From positions 1 through 64,000 of the forward strand of contig JAFSIV010000004.1 in assembly GCA_017439585.1 (NCBI GenBank): DNA of 64,000 bases, written 5' to 3'. The notes under the pieces are model-generated. The model was not told the DNA's origin, did not search any database, and was given only the letters and a program-made list of their open reading frames with translations. The number at the start of each line of letters is the position of its first letter. Positions within the stretch are counted from its first letter, which is position 1. Source of the stretch: Clostridia bacterium (lineage in GTDB: Bacteria > Bacillota > Clostridia > Oscillospirales > Acutalibacteraceae). This document shows, piece after piece, positions 32,954-43,315 of the stretch. Made by a program: the position numbers and the translations under genes.

Positions 32954-35347
32954 TTATTCACTCTCGGTTTGTTGATTGCCTTGGCTTTGAGAAGTTGTGC
33001 CGTCGGTTTGAGGCTTGCTCTCGGTATCTGGCTTTTCAGTTTTTTTATCTTCCTCTGAGCCTGGTGTGGCTAAGAGTTTTCCTTGGTGGGAAGAACAAGT
33101 AGAGGGGATATTACTTTGTCTGTACCAACCTATTGCTTTCGAGGGACAAGCATCGGTTGCTAAATCTCCGGTTGCGGTGCAATAGTATTTTTTGGAGGCA
33201 TAAGAACTGTCCTCAAATTCCTTAGCTTTAAGCTTTGAATGAACAGGGGACATAACATTACCCCACATTTTAAGGGCAATACCGCTATGCCTTGAAGGAA
33301 TAGGCTCCATAACTTCATAACCGCACCAGCAGGAAGCAACATAATAAGGTGTTCCGCCAACAAACCAAAGGTCATTTTGGTCGTTAGAGGTACCTGTTTT
33401 TGCAAATATTTTCATTTTAGGGATATATGATTTAGCGGCAGTACCCGTACCCTTAGAACCGTAAACTACCTGTTGAAGCAGATGGTTCATAACGGTTGCA
33501 GTATCCTCGCTTATAGCCATTTGAGGTTCTGATTTGCGTTCTAAAATAACCTTGCCCTTTTGGTCGGTCACCTTGGTATAAAGAGAAGGCTCATAGTAGT
33601 AACCACCGTTTCCAAATATCGCAAAGGCAGCGGCAGATTCAAGGGTTGTAAGACCGCCGTTAGTACCGCCCATTCCTAAGGGAGATAGGTTCATATCCTC
33701 CTTGTTAAGCGATTTAACCCCCAATTTTTCGGTTAAGAAATCGTATGAGGTTTGGGGAGTCATTTTATTAACAAGATAAACTGGTATAGTGTTTACCGAG
33801 CGTTCAAGAGCATATTGAACGGTGATATTTCCCCAATAGGAAGAATACCAGTTTTTAGGCGTCCATCCGTTATAATTGGTTTTGGTATCATTAACTATGG
33901 TGGAATAGGTAATCATATCCTGCTCAATCGCAGGAGCATAAGCCGCGATCGGTTTCATTGTTGAACCTGGTTGACGCACAGCATCGGTTGCGCAGTTGAA
34001 ACCGCGGTTGGTGGTCTTTTCACCGATACCGCCAACAAGCGCTTTAACATTACCCTGATAGTCCATAACGGTTATACCGCCGGTCATTCTCTTGCCGCTT
34101 TTTCCTTTAATACCGTAGGTATCAACCTGACTGAAAACCTTCTCGGCAGCAGCTTGAATATCGGTATCAACAGTAGCATAAATCTTGTATCCGCCGGTAT
34201 AGAAAAGCTTGTTAGCATGAGCCTGATCGTAGCCGTATTTTTCTGCAAGGTCTTCTGAAACCTCGGTTATAAGAGCGTCAACAAAATAGGAGTTAACACT
34301 ATTTTGACTAAGAACGCGTTTATCAGCTACTATTTTAAGCTCGGCTTTAAGAGCGGTATTATATTCTTCCTCGGTGATATAGCCCTGGTCATACATTTGG
34401 AATAAAACCGATTCGCGTCTTTCTTTGTTGTTTTCGGGGTTATCGTCAGGAGCGTAATAAGAGGGACTTTTGGTAATAGAAGCGAGACAAGCACATTCAG
34501 CAATAGTAAGGTCATTTACACTTTTGCCGAAATAATAGTTTGCCGCAACCTCTACACCGTATGTTCCGTGTCCCATAGGGATAGTATTGAGATAACATTC
34601 CAAAATAATATCCTTAGAGTATTTACCCTCTAAAAATCTTGCTCTCATAATTTCTCTAACCTTACGACTGGCTTTCTGAGAGCGGTCGTCGGTCAGGTTC
34701 TTAACTAACTGCTGGGTTATGGTTGAACCGCCTTGACGGGAGGAATAAATCGGCAAAAATTCGTTTATGAAAGCACCCATAGTACGCTTCCAGTCAACAC
34801 CCTCGTGTTCAAAGAAACGCTTATCCTCGATAGCAACAAAAGCATTGGCGAGATTTTGAGGAATGCCGTTATAACTCTCGTCCTTATTGTCAATAGCAAC
34901 TTTATCGTAATCTATCCAAATTCGGTTAAATTCACCGTGCAAACGGCGGTATTCCTTGTATCCACCGTTACCATCATCAACATAAATAGTAGTTGTATAA
35001 TTAAGTGAGTTTTCAAGGTCTTCGTCCATAGTGCCGTCTACCATAGTGAAGGCATAGAACATAAAACCGCCAACAACTATCGAAACGGTTATAATGCCAA
35101 CAAGAAAAACGGTTAAAACACCTTTTAGTATACTCTTTTTAAGATTTTTAGGCTTGCGGTTTTTCTTGGGGCTTGTAGGGGAAGTGCCTGCCTTTTTAGA
35201 AGAAAAACTATTTAAATCAAAGCTCACATTATCTGAGCCCGAAAGATTACTTGAATTATCATAGCTAAAAAGTTCTCGGTCCTCGTCAGGATTAAATTTA
35301 TTGTTATTAGAATTATTTGAAAAACTGCTTATATTATTATCATCCAT
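32954..35347 (-). CDS. Class A penicillin-binding protein (bifunctional, PBP1A family)
   Basis: A 797-residue peptidoglycan synthase with both activities. After a cytoplasmic Asn/Ser-rich and Lys-rich tail there is one membrane helix (about 77-100). The glycosyltransferase has EDKRFFEHEGVDW (174-186) and QGGSTITQQL (205-214). The transpeptidase has the nucleophile in S462-TMK, SVN (517-519) and KTGT (650-653). The C-terminus (after about 760) is a disordered Glu/Thr/Ser/Gln tail. An AGGAGGT site and a TTGATT-17-TAAAAT promoter lie upstream. It is divergent from a polysaccharide deacetylase. Confidence 0.95.
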   Translation of the reverse strand: MDDNNISSFSNNSNNNKFNPDEDRELFSYDNSSNLSGSDNVSFDLNSFSSKKAGTSPTSPKKNRKPKNLKKSILKGVLTVFLVGIITVSIVVGGFMFYAFTMVDGTMDEDLENSLNYTTTIYVDDGNGGYKEYRRLHGEFNRIWIDYDKVAIDNKDESYNGIPQNLANAFVAIEDKRFFEHEGVDWKRTMGAFINEFLPIYSSRQGGSTITQQLVKNLTDDRSQKASRKVREIMRARFLEGKYSKDIILECYLNTIPMGHGTYGVEVAANYYFGKSVNDLTIAECACLASITKSPSYYAPDDNPENNKERRESVLFQMYDQGYITEEEYNTALKAELKIVADKRVLSQNSVNSYFVDALITEVSEDLAEKYGYDQAHANKLFYTGGYKIYATVDTDIQAAAEKVFSQVDTYGIKGKSGKRMTGGITVMDYQGNVKALVGGIGEKTTNRGFNCATDAVRQPGSTMKPIAAYAPAIEQDMITYSTIVNDTKTNYNGWTPKNWYSSYWGNITVQYALERSVNTIPVYLVNKMTPQTSYDFLTEKLGVKSLNKEDMNLSPLGMGGTNGGLTTLESAAAFAIFGNGGYYYEPSLYTKVTDQKGKVILERKSEPQMAISEDTATVMNHLLQQVVYGSKGTGTAAKSYIPKMKIFAKTGTSNDQNDLWFVGGTPYYVASCWCGYEVMEPIPSRHSGIALKMWGNVMSPVHSKLKAKEFEDSSYASKKYYCTATGDLATDACPSKAIGWYRQSNIPSTCSSHQGKLLATPGSEEDKKTEKPDTESKPQTDGTTSQSQGNQQTESE

Positions 35348-35387
35348 AAATACTACCTCCTATAAGCAAACACGAATAATCTCTTAT

Positions 35388-35416
35388 ATTTTACCACAAT
35401 TATCCTAAAAAATCAA
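35388..35416 (-). promoter_or_regulatory. Promoter of the PBP1A gene
   Basis: Minus strand TTGATT (35411-35416), 17-base spacer, TAAAAT (35388-35393), about 40 bases ahead of the start codon. Confidence 0.72.
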
Positions 35417-35486
35417 CTTTTAGGACATTTTAAAGCGTAAAAATCGAATTTTGTAATATTTTGTAATATTTTATTTGTTTAAAATA

Positions 35487-35495
35487 TGGTATAAT
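35487..35495 (+). promoter_or_regulatory. Extended -10 promoter of the deacetylase gene
   Basis: TGGTATAAT has the TGn extension and a perfect -10, 26 bases before the start ATG at 35521. No good -35 box is at the right distance; the upstream DNA is AT-rich with repeats of TTTTGTAATA. Confidence 0.65.
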
Positions 35496-35520
35496 GTTTT
35501 TTACAAAGGTAGGTGATAGA

Positions 35521-36543
35521 ATGACCAGAAAAGCATATAATATAGTCTTTCTTTCGGTGGTATCGGTTTTGGTGCTTTCTTTGATTGCTAGCGGAATAAT
35601 TATAGGAGTAAAAAGCAGTGATTTAAACAAAACTCGCCAAACTGTTATAGAAACTCAGGCAGACCTTGATGAGAAAACAGATAAAATATCCGAGCTTGAA
35701 AAAGAGCTTGAAGGCGAAAAAGAGAAAAACAAAAAAACTGAGGAAGAGCTTAATAAATCCAATGCCGAGAGAGATGTGCTAAAAAAGGAAAACGGCGACC
35801 TTAAATCTCAAATTCAAGTTTTAAATAACAAGAAAAAGGGCAAGGTGGCTGCCAATGCCACCTTGCAAGCTACGCCGTTTAATTTGAGCTATAAGATAAA
35901 CGCTAATGCGGGAAATAAGGTGTGTTATTTAACCTTTGATGACGGTCCGTCGCCTATAACGCCTCAGGTTTTAAATATACTGGGTTTATATAATGTTAAA
36001 GCAACCTTTTTTGTTATAAATTCTAATAAATATTTTGATTATACTAAACGGATTGTAAACGAAGGCCATTCTATCGGTATACATACTTATACTCATAATT
36101 ACGCTCATATATATTCAAGCCAACAAAATTATCTGGCTGACTTTAATAATATTTCAAATAAGATAGCAACATATACAGGTGTGAATACTAAAATTATGCG
36201 TTTTCCGGGAGGAAGCAGTAATTTAATAAGCAAAAAGTATTCGGTTGGAATTATGACTGCTTTAAGCTCTAAAATGCTTAAAGACGGGTATGTTTATTTC
36301 GATTGGAATGTTGATTCCTGTGATGCTGGCTCTGCCGCTAATGACTATAAAAAAATAGTTAATAATGTTTTGGGCGGTGCAGGGGATAAGGCTTCTATTT
36401 GCGTGCTTATGCACGATTTGGAAACCAAGAGCGCAACCGTTAAAGCTCTGCCTTATATTATTGAGGGGCTATCTAAAAAAGGATATAGATTTGAAACCTT
36501 AAATACTTCGGTTAGTGGATTTAGGCATACGGTTCATAATTGA
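35521..36543 (+). CDS. Membrane-anchored polysaccharide deacetylase (NodB/PgdA-like)
   Basis: Removes N-acetyl groups from peptidoglycan or another glycan outside the cell. The 340-residue protein has a membrane helix at about 7-28, a heptad-rich coiled coil at about 35-105, and a NodB domain with LTFDDGPSPITP (motif 1), SIGIHTYTHNYAH (motif 2, metal His pair), MRFPGG (motif 3) and a late CVLMHD. ATG 35521 is preferred over 35494 because AGGTGATAG lies just before it. The coiled coil may place the catalytic domain away from the membrane or make it a dimer. Confidence 0.9.
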   Translation: MTRKAYNIVFLSVVSVLVLSLIASGIIIGVKSSDLNKTRQTVIETQADLDEKTDKISELEKELEGEKEKNKKTEEELNKSNAERDVLKKENGDLKSQIQVLNNKKKGKVAANATLQATPFNLSYKINANAGNKVCYLTFDDGPSPITPQVLNILGLYNVKATFFVINSNKYFDYTKRIVNEGHSIGIHTYTHNYAHIYSSQQNYLADFNNISNKIATYTGVNTKIMRFPGGSSNLISKKYSVGIMTALSSKMLKDGYVYFDWNVDSCDAGSAANDYKKIVNNVLGGAGDKASICVLMHDLETKSATVKALPYIIEGLSKKGYRFETLNTSVSGFRHTVHN

Positions 36544-36577
36544 TATTCAGAAGTTTGCTATATTGGAGGTTATATTT

Positions 36578-37444
36578 ATGATTTCATCTGATATTAAACG
36601 CTTGAAAATTAAAGCTAACGCAAAAATTAATTTAACTCTTGCAATAACAGGCAAAAGGGAGGATGGTTATCATCTTCTCGATACTGTTATGCAATCGGTA
36701 AGTTTAGGAGATACTGTATTTCTCAAAAAAGCTGATAACATATCGGTTAAATGCAGGGGTGTGGATATACCCGAAGTCGATAATATTGCTTTTAAAGCAG
36801 CAAAGTTGTTTTTTAGTGAAACAGGTATTAAAGGCGGAGTTTTAATTAAAATAAAAAAGCAAATTCCCGATGCCGCAGGTATGGGCGGCGGAAGTGCTGA
36901 TGCGGCGGCGGTTTTGGTTGGTCTTAACAGAATTTATGGAGCTAATTTATCAACCGAAAAATTAGAGCAAATGGCATTAGAGCTGGGAGCTGATGTTCCT
37001 TTCTTTATAAGAGGAGGAACTATGAGAGCTGAGGGAATAGGTGAAATATTAACCGAATTAAAGCCATTCTTGAAGGGCTATTTTGTTTTGGTTAAAGAGG
37101 GTAAAAAGCCTTCAACAAAGGAAATGTATAATTTAGTGGATAATGAAAATCCCCCTATGCCTGATAACGAGAGTTTTATTAATGCATTAGAGAATGGAGA
37201 TTTAGATAAGGCGAGCGGTTATTTTGAAAATTCTTTCAATATAGTTTGGAAAGAGAATACTTTACCTAAAAAGCTTATTGATTTAGGTGCGGTTTCTGCC
37301 TCTCTTTCAGGTAGCGGACCAACTTATTTTGGTTGGTTTAAGGATGAGAAAACGGCAAAAGCTGCCTTTAAATCAATGAAAAAAGGAAACAAAAAAGTTT
37401 ATTTGGTGAAACCCTTAAATTGCGGTTTGGAAATTTTTGAATAA
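36578..37444 (+). CDS. ispE: 4-diphosphocytidyl-2-C-methyl-D-erythritol kinase
   Basis: GHMP-family kinase of the non-mevalonate isoprenoid pathway, feeding undecaprenyl phosphate for wall and capsule synthesis. The 288-residue protein has KANAKINLTLAITGKREDGYH, the ATP loop PDAAGMGGGSADAAAVL, LGADVPFFIRGG and SLSGSGPTYFG. ATG 36578 follows TTGGAGGT; an earlier in-frame ATG at 36515 lies inside the deacetylase gene. ispE followed by spoIIR is a familiar order in Clostridia. Confidence 0.95.
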   Translation: MISSDIKRLKIKANAKINLTLAITGKREDGYHLLDTVMQSVSLGDTVFLKKADNISVKCRGVDIPEVDNIAFKAAKLFFSETGIKGGVLIKIKKQIPDAAGMGGGSADAAAVLVGLNRIYGANLSTEKLEQMALELGADVPFFIRGGTMRAEGIGEILTELKPFLKGYFVLVKEGKKPSTKEMYNLVDNENPPMPDNESFINALENGDLDKASGYFENSFNIVWKENTLPKKLIDLGAVSASLSGSGPTYFGWFKDEKTAKAAFKSMKKGNKKVYLVKPLNCGLEIFE

Positions 37445-37496
37445 ATTTTAAAATTCGGGTTAATAATCCTTTTGAAAATTTCAAAAGGAGAAAAAT

Positions 37497-38117
37497 ATGA
37501 AAAAATTAAAAATTAACCCGAAAACTTTTAATCTGGCTCTTTTATGCGCCTTTGCTTGCGCTATGGTTTTATCTTTTTCAAATTTTAATGCTGTTTGCGA
37601 TGATTTAAGGCAAAATGTTTTGCGGTTACATATTATCGCAAATTCAAATTCTCAAACCGACCAAGAATTAAAGTTAAAAATAAGAGATAGTATTTTAGCC
37701 GAGAGTGAAACGCTTTTTTCTAAGTGTGAAAATATAGATAGCGCGATAATATCAACCAAAGCCTCAACCGAAGAAATAGAAAACTTAGTAAACGAAAAAA
37801 TTAAGAAATCAGGTTTTTCTTATAATGCTAAGGCTTTTGTTGAAAAAAGATATTTTGAAACCAGAGAATATGATGATTTCACCTTGCCTGCGGGAGAATA
37901 CGAATCGCTTGTTATCGAAATAGGCGAGGCTAAGGGGGAAAATTGGTGGTGCGTTATATATCCTTCGATTTGTCTTCCTGCCGCAACCGATGCTTCGCTT
38001 TCTGACAGCGTAAACGAAATATCTGCCGAAACCGCCGAAAAAAAAGGCGAATTTGTTATGCGTTTTAAAGCGGTTGAAATATATGAGGATATTAAAAGTT
38101 TTTTCAAAGATAAATAG
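37497..38117 (+). CDS. spoIIR: Stage II sporulation protein R
   Basis: Secreted forespore signal that triggers pro-sigma-E processing by SpoIIGA in the mother cell. The 206-residue protein has an N-terminal membrane/signal helix (FNLALLCAFACAMVLSFS) and the family block VLRLHIIANSNSQTDQELKLKIRD, then PAGEYESLVIEIGEAKGENWWCVIYPSICLP. An AAAGGAG site precedes the ATG. In Bacillus the gene is read by sigma-F; no such promoter could be assigned confidently here. Confidence 0.94.
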   Translation: MKKLKINPKTFNLALLCAFACAMVLSFSNFNAVCDDLRQNVLRLHIIANSNSQTDQELKLKIRDSILAESETLFSKCENIDSAIISTKASTEEIENLVNEKIKKSGFSYNAKAFVEKRYFETREYDDFTLPAGEYESLVIEIGEAKGENWWCVIYPSICLPAATDASLSDSVNEISAETAEKKGEFVMRFKAVEIYEDIKSFFKDK

Positions 38118-38153
38118 ATAAGATAAAAATTTTTAAAAGTTTGAAAAAAATGC

Positions 38154-38182
38154 TTGCATTTTGCAATTGTTTGTGGTAATAT
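38154..38182 (+). promoter_or_regulatory. Promoter of rpmE
   Basis: TTGCAT (38154-38159), 17-base spacer and TAATAT (38177-38182), 35 bases ahead of rpmE. Confidence 0.68.
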
Positions 38183-38216
38183 CTATATGTTATGAATTTA
38201 GAAAGGGGTGACAATG

Positions 38217-38420
38217 ATGAAAGAAGGTATTCATCCGCAATACGAAAAGGTAACCGTTAAATGTGCTTGCGGCGCGGAATTCGAGACACGCTCAACTAAA
38301 AAGGATATCCGTTTGGATATTTGCTCTAAATGTCATCCATTTTTTACTGGTAAGCAAAAGTTGGTTGACACTGGTGGCCGTGTTGACAGATTTAAAAAGC
38401 GTTTTAATATTAACGATTAA
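38217..38420 (+). CDS. rpmE: Ribosomal protein L31, zinc-binding type
   Basis: A 67-residue L31 of the C+ (zinc) type: [19 protein letters not shown], with the second Cys pair in [13 protein letters not shown]. It binds at the central protuberance of the 50S subunit and can act as a zinc store. ATG 38217 gives the standard family start and lies 8 bases after AGGGG; ATG 38214 and GTG 38208 are less likely. It has its own promoter and terminator. Confidence 0.96.
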   Translation: MKEGIHPQYEKVTVKCACGAEFETRSTKKDIRLDICSKCHPFFTGKQKLVDTGGRVDRFKKRFNIND

Positions 38421-38427
38421 CCTTAAC

Positions 38428-38461
38428 CGCAGCAGTCTTTATAAGACCGCTGCGTTTTTTT
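38428..38461 (+). terminator. Terminator after rpmE
   Basis: Stem CGCAGC-A-GTCTT / AAGAC-C-GCTGCG with one mismatch, followed by seven T residues. Confidence 0.9.
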
Positions 38462-38474
38462 ATAGGAGTTTTTT

Positions 38475-39101
38475 ATGGGAAGATACTTAACTGTTTTAGG
38501 TGAGTCCTCGGCAGAATATGTTGAAAAGCGTTCGAGATTCATAGCTTCCTTAAAGCAGGTTAAAACTGAGGAAGAGGCTATAAGCTTTATAGAGGAAGTG
38601 CGTTCAAAATATTGGGATGCCAGGCATAATTGCTTTGCTTACTCGGTTGAGGGCGGAAAATACAGTCGCTTTTCGGATGACGGCGAGCCTCACGGTACTG
38701 CCGGCAAGCCGATACTTGAAGTTATAAATGGTAATGAAATCAATGATGTTGTTATAGTTGTAACCAGATATTTCGGAGGAGTTTTGTTGGGAACGGGCGG
38801 TCTAGTCCGTGCTTATGGCAAGGCTTCAAAGGATGCGCTCGAAAATGCAAAAAAAGCCGAAATGATACCCTGCACTTTATACGAAACTTATTGCGAATAT
38901 TCCGACCATCAGATTTTAACAAATTTAATCGAAAACTCAGGTGGCGAAATAAGAAATACTGATTTTACCGATAAGGTTAAAGTTTCTTATGTTTTTAAGG
39001 ATAGCGAATGTGATTTATTCATAAATAAATTAACCGAAATCTTTTCCGCAAGACTAAAAGCTGTTGAGACCGAAAAGACGGTTTTCCCATTTGAAATATA
39101 A
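38475..39101 (+). CDS. YigZ/IMPACT family protein
   Basis: A 208-residue protein of the UPF0029/IMPACT family: SAEYVEKRSRFIASLK, YWDARHNCFAYSV, SRFSDDGEPHGTAGKPILEV and VVTRYFGGVLLGTGGLVRAYGKAS are all diagnostic. The second domain has an EF-G-like fold. It may affect translation or bind nucleic acid; the bacterial role is unclear. It starts right after the rpmE terminator. Confidence 0.92.
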   Translation: MGRYLTVLGESSAEYVEKRSRFIASLKQVKTEEEAISFIEEVRSKYWDARHNCFAYSVEGGKYSRFSDDGEPHGTAGKPILEVINGNEINDVVIVVTRYFGGVLLGTGGLVRAYGKASKDALENAKKAEMIPCTLYETYCEYSDHQILTNLIENSGGEIRNTDFTDKVKVSYVFKDSECDLFINKLTEIFSARLKAVETEKTVFPFEI

Positions 39102-39165
39102 AATTTAAAAAAATAGAGGAATTTTGGATTTTTTTACTAATATATAAAATAAAGGGGTGGTATGA

Positions 39166-40161
39166 ATGTTAGTCAGAGAGCAAACCGAGCTTAACGAAAA
39201 GTTGATTTTTTCAGAGTATGCCTGTCTTTCGGCAAATAGCAAGGGCAGAAAAATCGAGGAAGCTAAATGCGATATGCGAACCGATTTTCAGCGCGACCGC
39301 GACCGCATTATTCATAGCAAGGCTTTCAGAAGGCTAAAACATAAAACTCAGGTTTTTTTGTCCCCTGAATCAGACCATTACCGTACCCGCTTAACCCATA
39401 CCTTAGAGGTGGCTCAAATAGCGAGAACTATTTCAAGAGCTTTAAGGCTTAATGAGGATTTAACCGAGGCTATCGCTTTGGGACACGATTTGGGGCATAC
39501 CCCGTTTGGTCATGCAGGCGAAAGAGCTATTGATGATTTGGTAAGCTTTAATTTTGCCCATTTTGAGCAAAGTGCCAGAGTTTGCGAAAAGATAGAGAAA
39601 AACGGTAAAGGTTTGAATCTAACCTATGAGGTTTTAAACGGAATAGAAAGGCATACCTGCGGTGATTTTTCTGATACTCTTGAAGGCAGAATTGTTAGAA
39701 TGTCGGATAGAATAGCCTATATAAACCACGATATTGACGACGCCATAAGAGCGGATGTTATATCCGCAAAGGATATTCCAAGTGATATAAGAGAGTATTT
39801 GGGCGAAACCAAATCTCAGCGTATTAATACCCTTGTTAAATCGGTTGTAGAAAACAGTAAAACCGATATTTGTATGGATAAAGAAACCAAGCTTATATAC
39901 GATAAGCTTCATAAATTTTTATTCGATGCAGTTTATAAAAATCCCATTGCAAAATCGGAGGAAACAAAGGTTTTAGGGATAGTTGAGGGTCTTTTTAAAT
40001 ATTATTTTGAAAACAGCAATAAATTGCCTGAGGAATATATTAAAATTTGCGAAAACGAAGGCTTAGAACGGGCGGTTGCAGATTATATTGCCGGTATGAC
40101 CGACCATTACGCAATAACCGTTTATTCAGATATTTATATTCCAAAGGCTTGGAAAATATAA
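39166..40161 (+). CDS. dgt: dGTP triphosphohydrolase-like HD-domain protein
   Basis: A 331-residue HD-domain phosphohydrolase that removes triphosphate from dGTP (and possibly other dNTPs). Metal and substrate motifs are FQRDRDRIIHSKAFRRLKHKTQV, HTLEVAQIARTISRAL, and GHDLGHTPFGHAGE, followed by RIAYINHDIDDAI. Placement directly before dnaG and rpoD is common in Clostridia, linking dNTP pools to replication. Confidence 0.92.
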   Translation: MLVREQTELNEKLIFSEYACLSANSKGRKIEEAKCDMRTDFQRDRDRIIHSKAFRRLKHKTQVFLSPESDHYRTRLTHTLEVAQIARTISRALRLNEDLTEAIALGHDLGHTPFGHAGERAIDDLVSFNFAHFEQSARVCEKIEKNGKGLNLTYEVLNGIERHTCGDFSDTLEGRIVRMSDRIAYINHDIDDAIRADVISAKDIPSDIREYLGETKSQRINTLVKSVVENSKTDICMDKETKLIYDKLHKFLFDAVYKNPIAKSEETKVLGIVEGLFKYYFENSNKLPEEYIKICENEGLERAVADYIAGMTDHYAITVYSDIYIPKAWKI

Positions 40162-40192
40162 GTGAAATTGAATTTTGAAAGGAGGCGGTTTT

Positions 40193-41968
40193 ATGGCAAT
40201 ACCTGAGGATATTATAAATGAAATTAAATATAGAAATGAAATAGAGGCAACAATTTCGCAATATGTAAACCTCAAAAGACGAGGCAAAAATCTCGTTGGT
40301 CTTTGCCCGTTCCATAGCGAAAAAACCCCTTCTTTTACGGTTTATCCCGAAACCGCTTCCTATTATTGCTTTGGTTGCGGCGCAGGCGGAGATGTTTTTA
40401 CTTTTATCGGAACTCTCGAAAACCTTGATTATATCGAATCGGTCAAATTATTGGCTGAGCGCTCAGGTATTTCGTTGCCTGAGGATAATTCTTATGATAA
40501 TTCTTTCCAAAAGGTTAAGAATACGGTTTACGATATAAACCGCGAGGCTGCAAAGTTTTTTCATAGCTATTTAATGTCGCCTGAGGGCAAATGGGCGCTT
40601 AATTATTATTTAAACAGAGGTTTATCTATCCAAACTATTAAGCATTTTGGATTAGGCGCCGCGCCGGATAGTTGGGATAGTCTTATAAATCACCTTAAAT
40701 CAAAGGGCTATTCAATAGCTGATATGATAACCGCAAATGTTGTTGGTAAAAGTAGTAAAGGCAGTTATTATGACCGTTTCAGAAAGCGTATGATGTTCCC
40801 GATAATCAATATCAGAGGAAATGTGGTTGCGTTTAGCGGACGAGCCTTACCTGAGGACGAAAAAAAAGGCGGCAAGTATGTTAATACCTCCGATACCCCT
40901 GTTTATAAAAAGAGCGAGAATTTATTTGGTATTAATTTTGCAAAAAATGCTTGCGCTGAGAGAATAATCTTGGTCGAGGGGAATATGGATGTTGTCTCGC
41001 TTCACCAAGCAGGTTTTAGTAATGTTGTGGCACCTCTTGGAACTGCGTTTACAAGCGAGCAGGTCAATCTCCTTGCAAGGTATACAAAGGAAATAGTTTT
41101 AATGCTTGATGCGGATGCCGCAGGTCAAAAGGCTATAAGACGCGCCTCTCAAATGCTTGAAAATACGGGACTTTCGGTTCGGGTTGTTATCGTGCCTGAC
41201 GGAAAAGACCCTGACGAATATATCAAGAAAAACGGTGCTGATAGGTTTAAGGCTTTAATCGAGGGCGCGGTTAGTGATATAGAATATAAATTGCTTATGG
41301 CATCAGAGGGAATAGACTTAAACGCTGATGACGGAAAGCTTAAATATTTAAGCAAAGCCGCCGAGGTTATTGCATCTAGCGACGATGTTATGACAAGAGA
41401 TATTTATATTGGAAGATTAAGCGATAAATATGGTGTTTCAAGAACGGCGCTGGCTTCCAAAGTCGAAGAACTTAGAAAAAAGCAAAAAAGAGCCTTGCAA
41501 AAGCAGGAGATTAACAATATTTTAAGACCAAAATTTTCGTCCGAGGATATTAACCCAGATAAAAAGCGATATAAAAGGGCGGCAAATGCGGAGGAAACGG
41601 TTATTGCGGTGCTTTTGCAGCATCCTGATTTTTATGATATTGCAAAAGAGAAGTTGCCGTCAGATAAAATGGTTACGGTGTTAAACCGCAGAATATATGA
41701 AATTTTATGCGAGGCATTGGATTTAAAAAGAAATCCTGATATTTCGGTTTTTGCCGAAAAGCTAATACCTGCTGAGCTTGGTGTTGTTGTTTCTCTTCAA
41801 AACAGTGAAAAAGCCTCTGAAAATGCAAAACAGGTATTAAAAGACAGCATTGAGGTAATATTAGAAGAGAGAAAACAGCTTGATAGAGCAGAAAACACCG
41901 ATGCCACGGTTGAAGACTGGGCGAGTAATTTAAAAGAAATAATAGAAAAAAAGGCGAAAGGAAAATAA
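40193..41968 (+). CDS. dnaG: DNA primase
   Basis: Synthesises RNA primers at the replication fork. The 591-residue protein has a CHC2 zinc domain (C38, H41, C59, C62 in [11 protein letters not shown] and [11 protein letters not shown]), the RNA polymerase basic and TOPRIM domains ([36 protein letters not shown]) and a C-terminal helicase-binding region. ATG 40193 is chosen: a TTG at 40175 precedes the GGAGGCGG site. It is followed 4 bases later by rpoD. Confidence 0.96.
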   Translation: MAIPEDIINEIKYRNEIEATISQYVNLKRRGKNLVGLCPFHSEKTPSFTVYPETASYYCFGCGAGGDVFTFIGTLENLDYIESVKLLAERSGISLPEDNSYDNSFQKVKNTVYDINREAAKFFHSYLMSPEGKWALNYYLNRGLSIQTIKHFGLGAAPDSWDSLINHLKSKGYSIADMITANVVGKSSKGSYYDRFRKRMMFPIINIRGNVVAFSGRALPEDEKKGGKYVNTSDTPVYKKSENLFGINFAKNACAERIILVEGNMDVVSLHQAGFSNVVAPLGTAFTSEQVNLLARYTKEIVLMLDADAAGQKAIRRASQMLENTGLSVRVVIVPDGKDPDEYIKKNGADRFKALIEGAVSDIEYKLLMASEGIDLNADDGKLKYLSKAAEVIASSDDVMTRDIYIGRLSDKYGVSRTALASKVEELRKKQKRALQKQEINNILRPKFSSEDINPDKKRYKRAANAEETVIAVLLQHPDFYDIAKEKLPSDKMVTVLNRRIYEILCEALDLKRNPDISVFAEKLIPAELGVVVSLQNSEKASENAKQVLKDSIEVILEERKQLDRAENTDATVEDWASNLKEIIEKKAKGK

Positions 41969-41972
41969 AATT

Positions 41973-43043
41973 ATGGGAAACGAAAAGAAAGATTTATTAA
42001 AGCAAAATAAAGCAGAGGAAACCGCTGTGGGTTATCCCGAAGAGGAAAAGGAAACTACCCTTGATGATATTGAGAATGCTCCGGAAGACCCCGATGAGCT
42101 TTTTTCCGAGCCGCCTACATTAGAACTTGATTTTGACGAAGAGCCTACTGATGATGAATTAAAGCTCGAAGAAATGGATGTTGATAAATTAAGCGAGGAG
42201 GATATGTCTTTTGATAATATCTCGCTTGATGACCCTGTTAAAGTTTATCTTCGTGAAATCGGCAGAGTTCCGCTTCTTTCATCCGAAGAAGAAATTGAGC
42301 TTGCTATAAAGATTAATGAGGGTAATCAATATGCTAAGCAGAGATTAACCGAGGCAAACCTTCGTCTCGTTGTTAGTATCGCTAAAAAATATGTTGGAAG
42401 AGGAATGTATTTCCTAGATCTTATTCAAGAGGGTAATGTTGGTCTTATTAAAGCGGTTGATAAGTTTGATTATACTAAGGGCTTTAAGTTCTCGACCTAT
42501 GCTACTTGGTGGATTAGACAGGCTATAACCCGTGCTATTGCCGACCAGGCCAGAACTATCCGTATCCCAGTTCATATGGTTGAAACAATTAACCGACTTA
42601 AAAAGATTCAAAGCCAGTTGCTTCATGAAAACGGTTTTGAGCCGAGCGAGGAATTAATCGCTGAAAAGATGGAGCTTCCGGTTGAACGAGTTAGAGAAAT
42701 TATGCGCGTAGCGCAAGAGCCTGTTTCTATGGAAACTCCGATAGGTCCTGAGGAGGATTCTCGACTTATGGACTTTATTCGCGACGAGGATGCTTTGGCA
42801 CCTGACGAGGCGGCTTTAAAGACTATAACTAACGAAGATATTGACGGTGTTTTAAAAACTTTAACTCCCAGAGAAGAAGCTGTTATCAGACTTCGTTTTG
42901 GTCTGAAAGACGGCAGATGCCATACCTTAGAGGAGGTTGGCAGCGAGTTTAATGTAACAAGAGAGCGTATCCGTCAGATAGAGGCTAAGGCTTTGAGAAA
43001 ACTCCGCCATCCTGTTAGAAGTAATAGATTTAAAGATAGATAG
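41973..43043 (+). CDS. rpoD: Primary sigma factor (RpoD/SigA)
   Basis: Housekeeping sigma factor of 356 residues, lacking the long non-conserved insertion of proteobacterial RpoD. An acidic N-terminus (about 1-85) is followed by region 1.2 ([18 protein letters not shown]), region 2 ([38 protein letters not shown]), region 3 ([12 protein letters not shown]) and region 4 ([35 protein letters not shown]). The many TATAAT boxes in the window fit recognition by this factor. Confidence 0.97.
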   Translation: MGNEKKDLLKQNKAEETAVGYPEEEKETTLDDIENAPEDPDELFSEPPTLELDFDEEPTDDELKLEEMDVDKLSEEDMSFDNISLDDPVKVYLREIGRVPLLSSEEEIELAIKINEGNQYAKQRLTEANLRLVVSIAKKYVGRGMYFLDLIQEGNVGLIKAVDKFDYTKGFKFSTYATWWIRQAITRAIADQARTIRIPVHMVETINRLKKIQSQLLHENGFEPSEELIAEKMELPVERVREIMRVAQEPVSMETPIGPEEDSRLMDFIRDEDALAPDEAALKTITNEDIDGVLKTLTPREEAVIRLRFGLKDGRCHTLEEVGSEFNVTRERIRQIEAKALRKLRHPVRSNRFKDR

Positions 43044-43057
43044 AGGTAATAATTTTA

Positions 43058-43315
43058 ATGGAATTTGCATATATAACTAAGGGAGTATGTTCGAGACGCA
43101 TTTTTATAAACGTTGAGGACGGCATTGTTAAAAATGTGAAATTTGAAGGCGGTTGCAACGGAAACACAAAGGGTATATCCTCCTTGGTTCAGGGGATGAA
43201 AGTAGAAGATGTTATTGAAAAATTGGAGGGTACAACCTGCGGATTCAAACCAACATCCTGCCCTGACCAATTAGCTACTGCTCTAAAACAGTATTTAGCC
43301 GAAAAGGGTGAGTAA
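43058..43315 (+). CDS. TSCPD domain protein (TIGR03905 type)
   Basis: An 85-residue protein with four conserved cysteines: GVCSRRIF, GGCNGNTKGISSLVQG, TTCGFKPTSCPDQLA. The TSCPD motif is also found at the C-terminus of class II ribonucleotide reductases, and the small stand-alone form is typical of Clostridia; function unknown. It overlaps the next gene by 8 bases. Confidence 0.9.
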   Translation: MEFAYITKGVCSRRIFINVEDGIVKNVKFEGGCNGNTKGISSLVQGMKVEDVIEKLEGTTCGFKPTSCPDQLATALKQYLAEKGE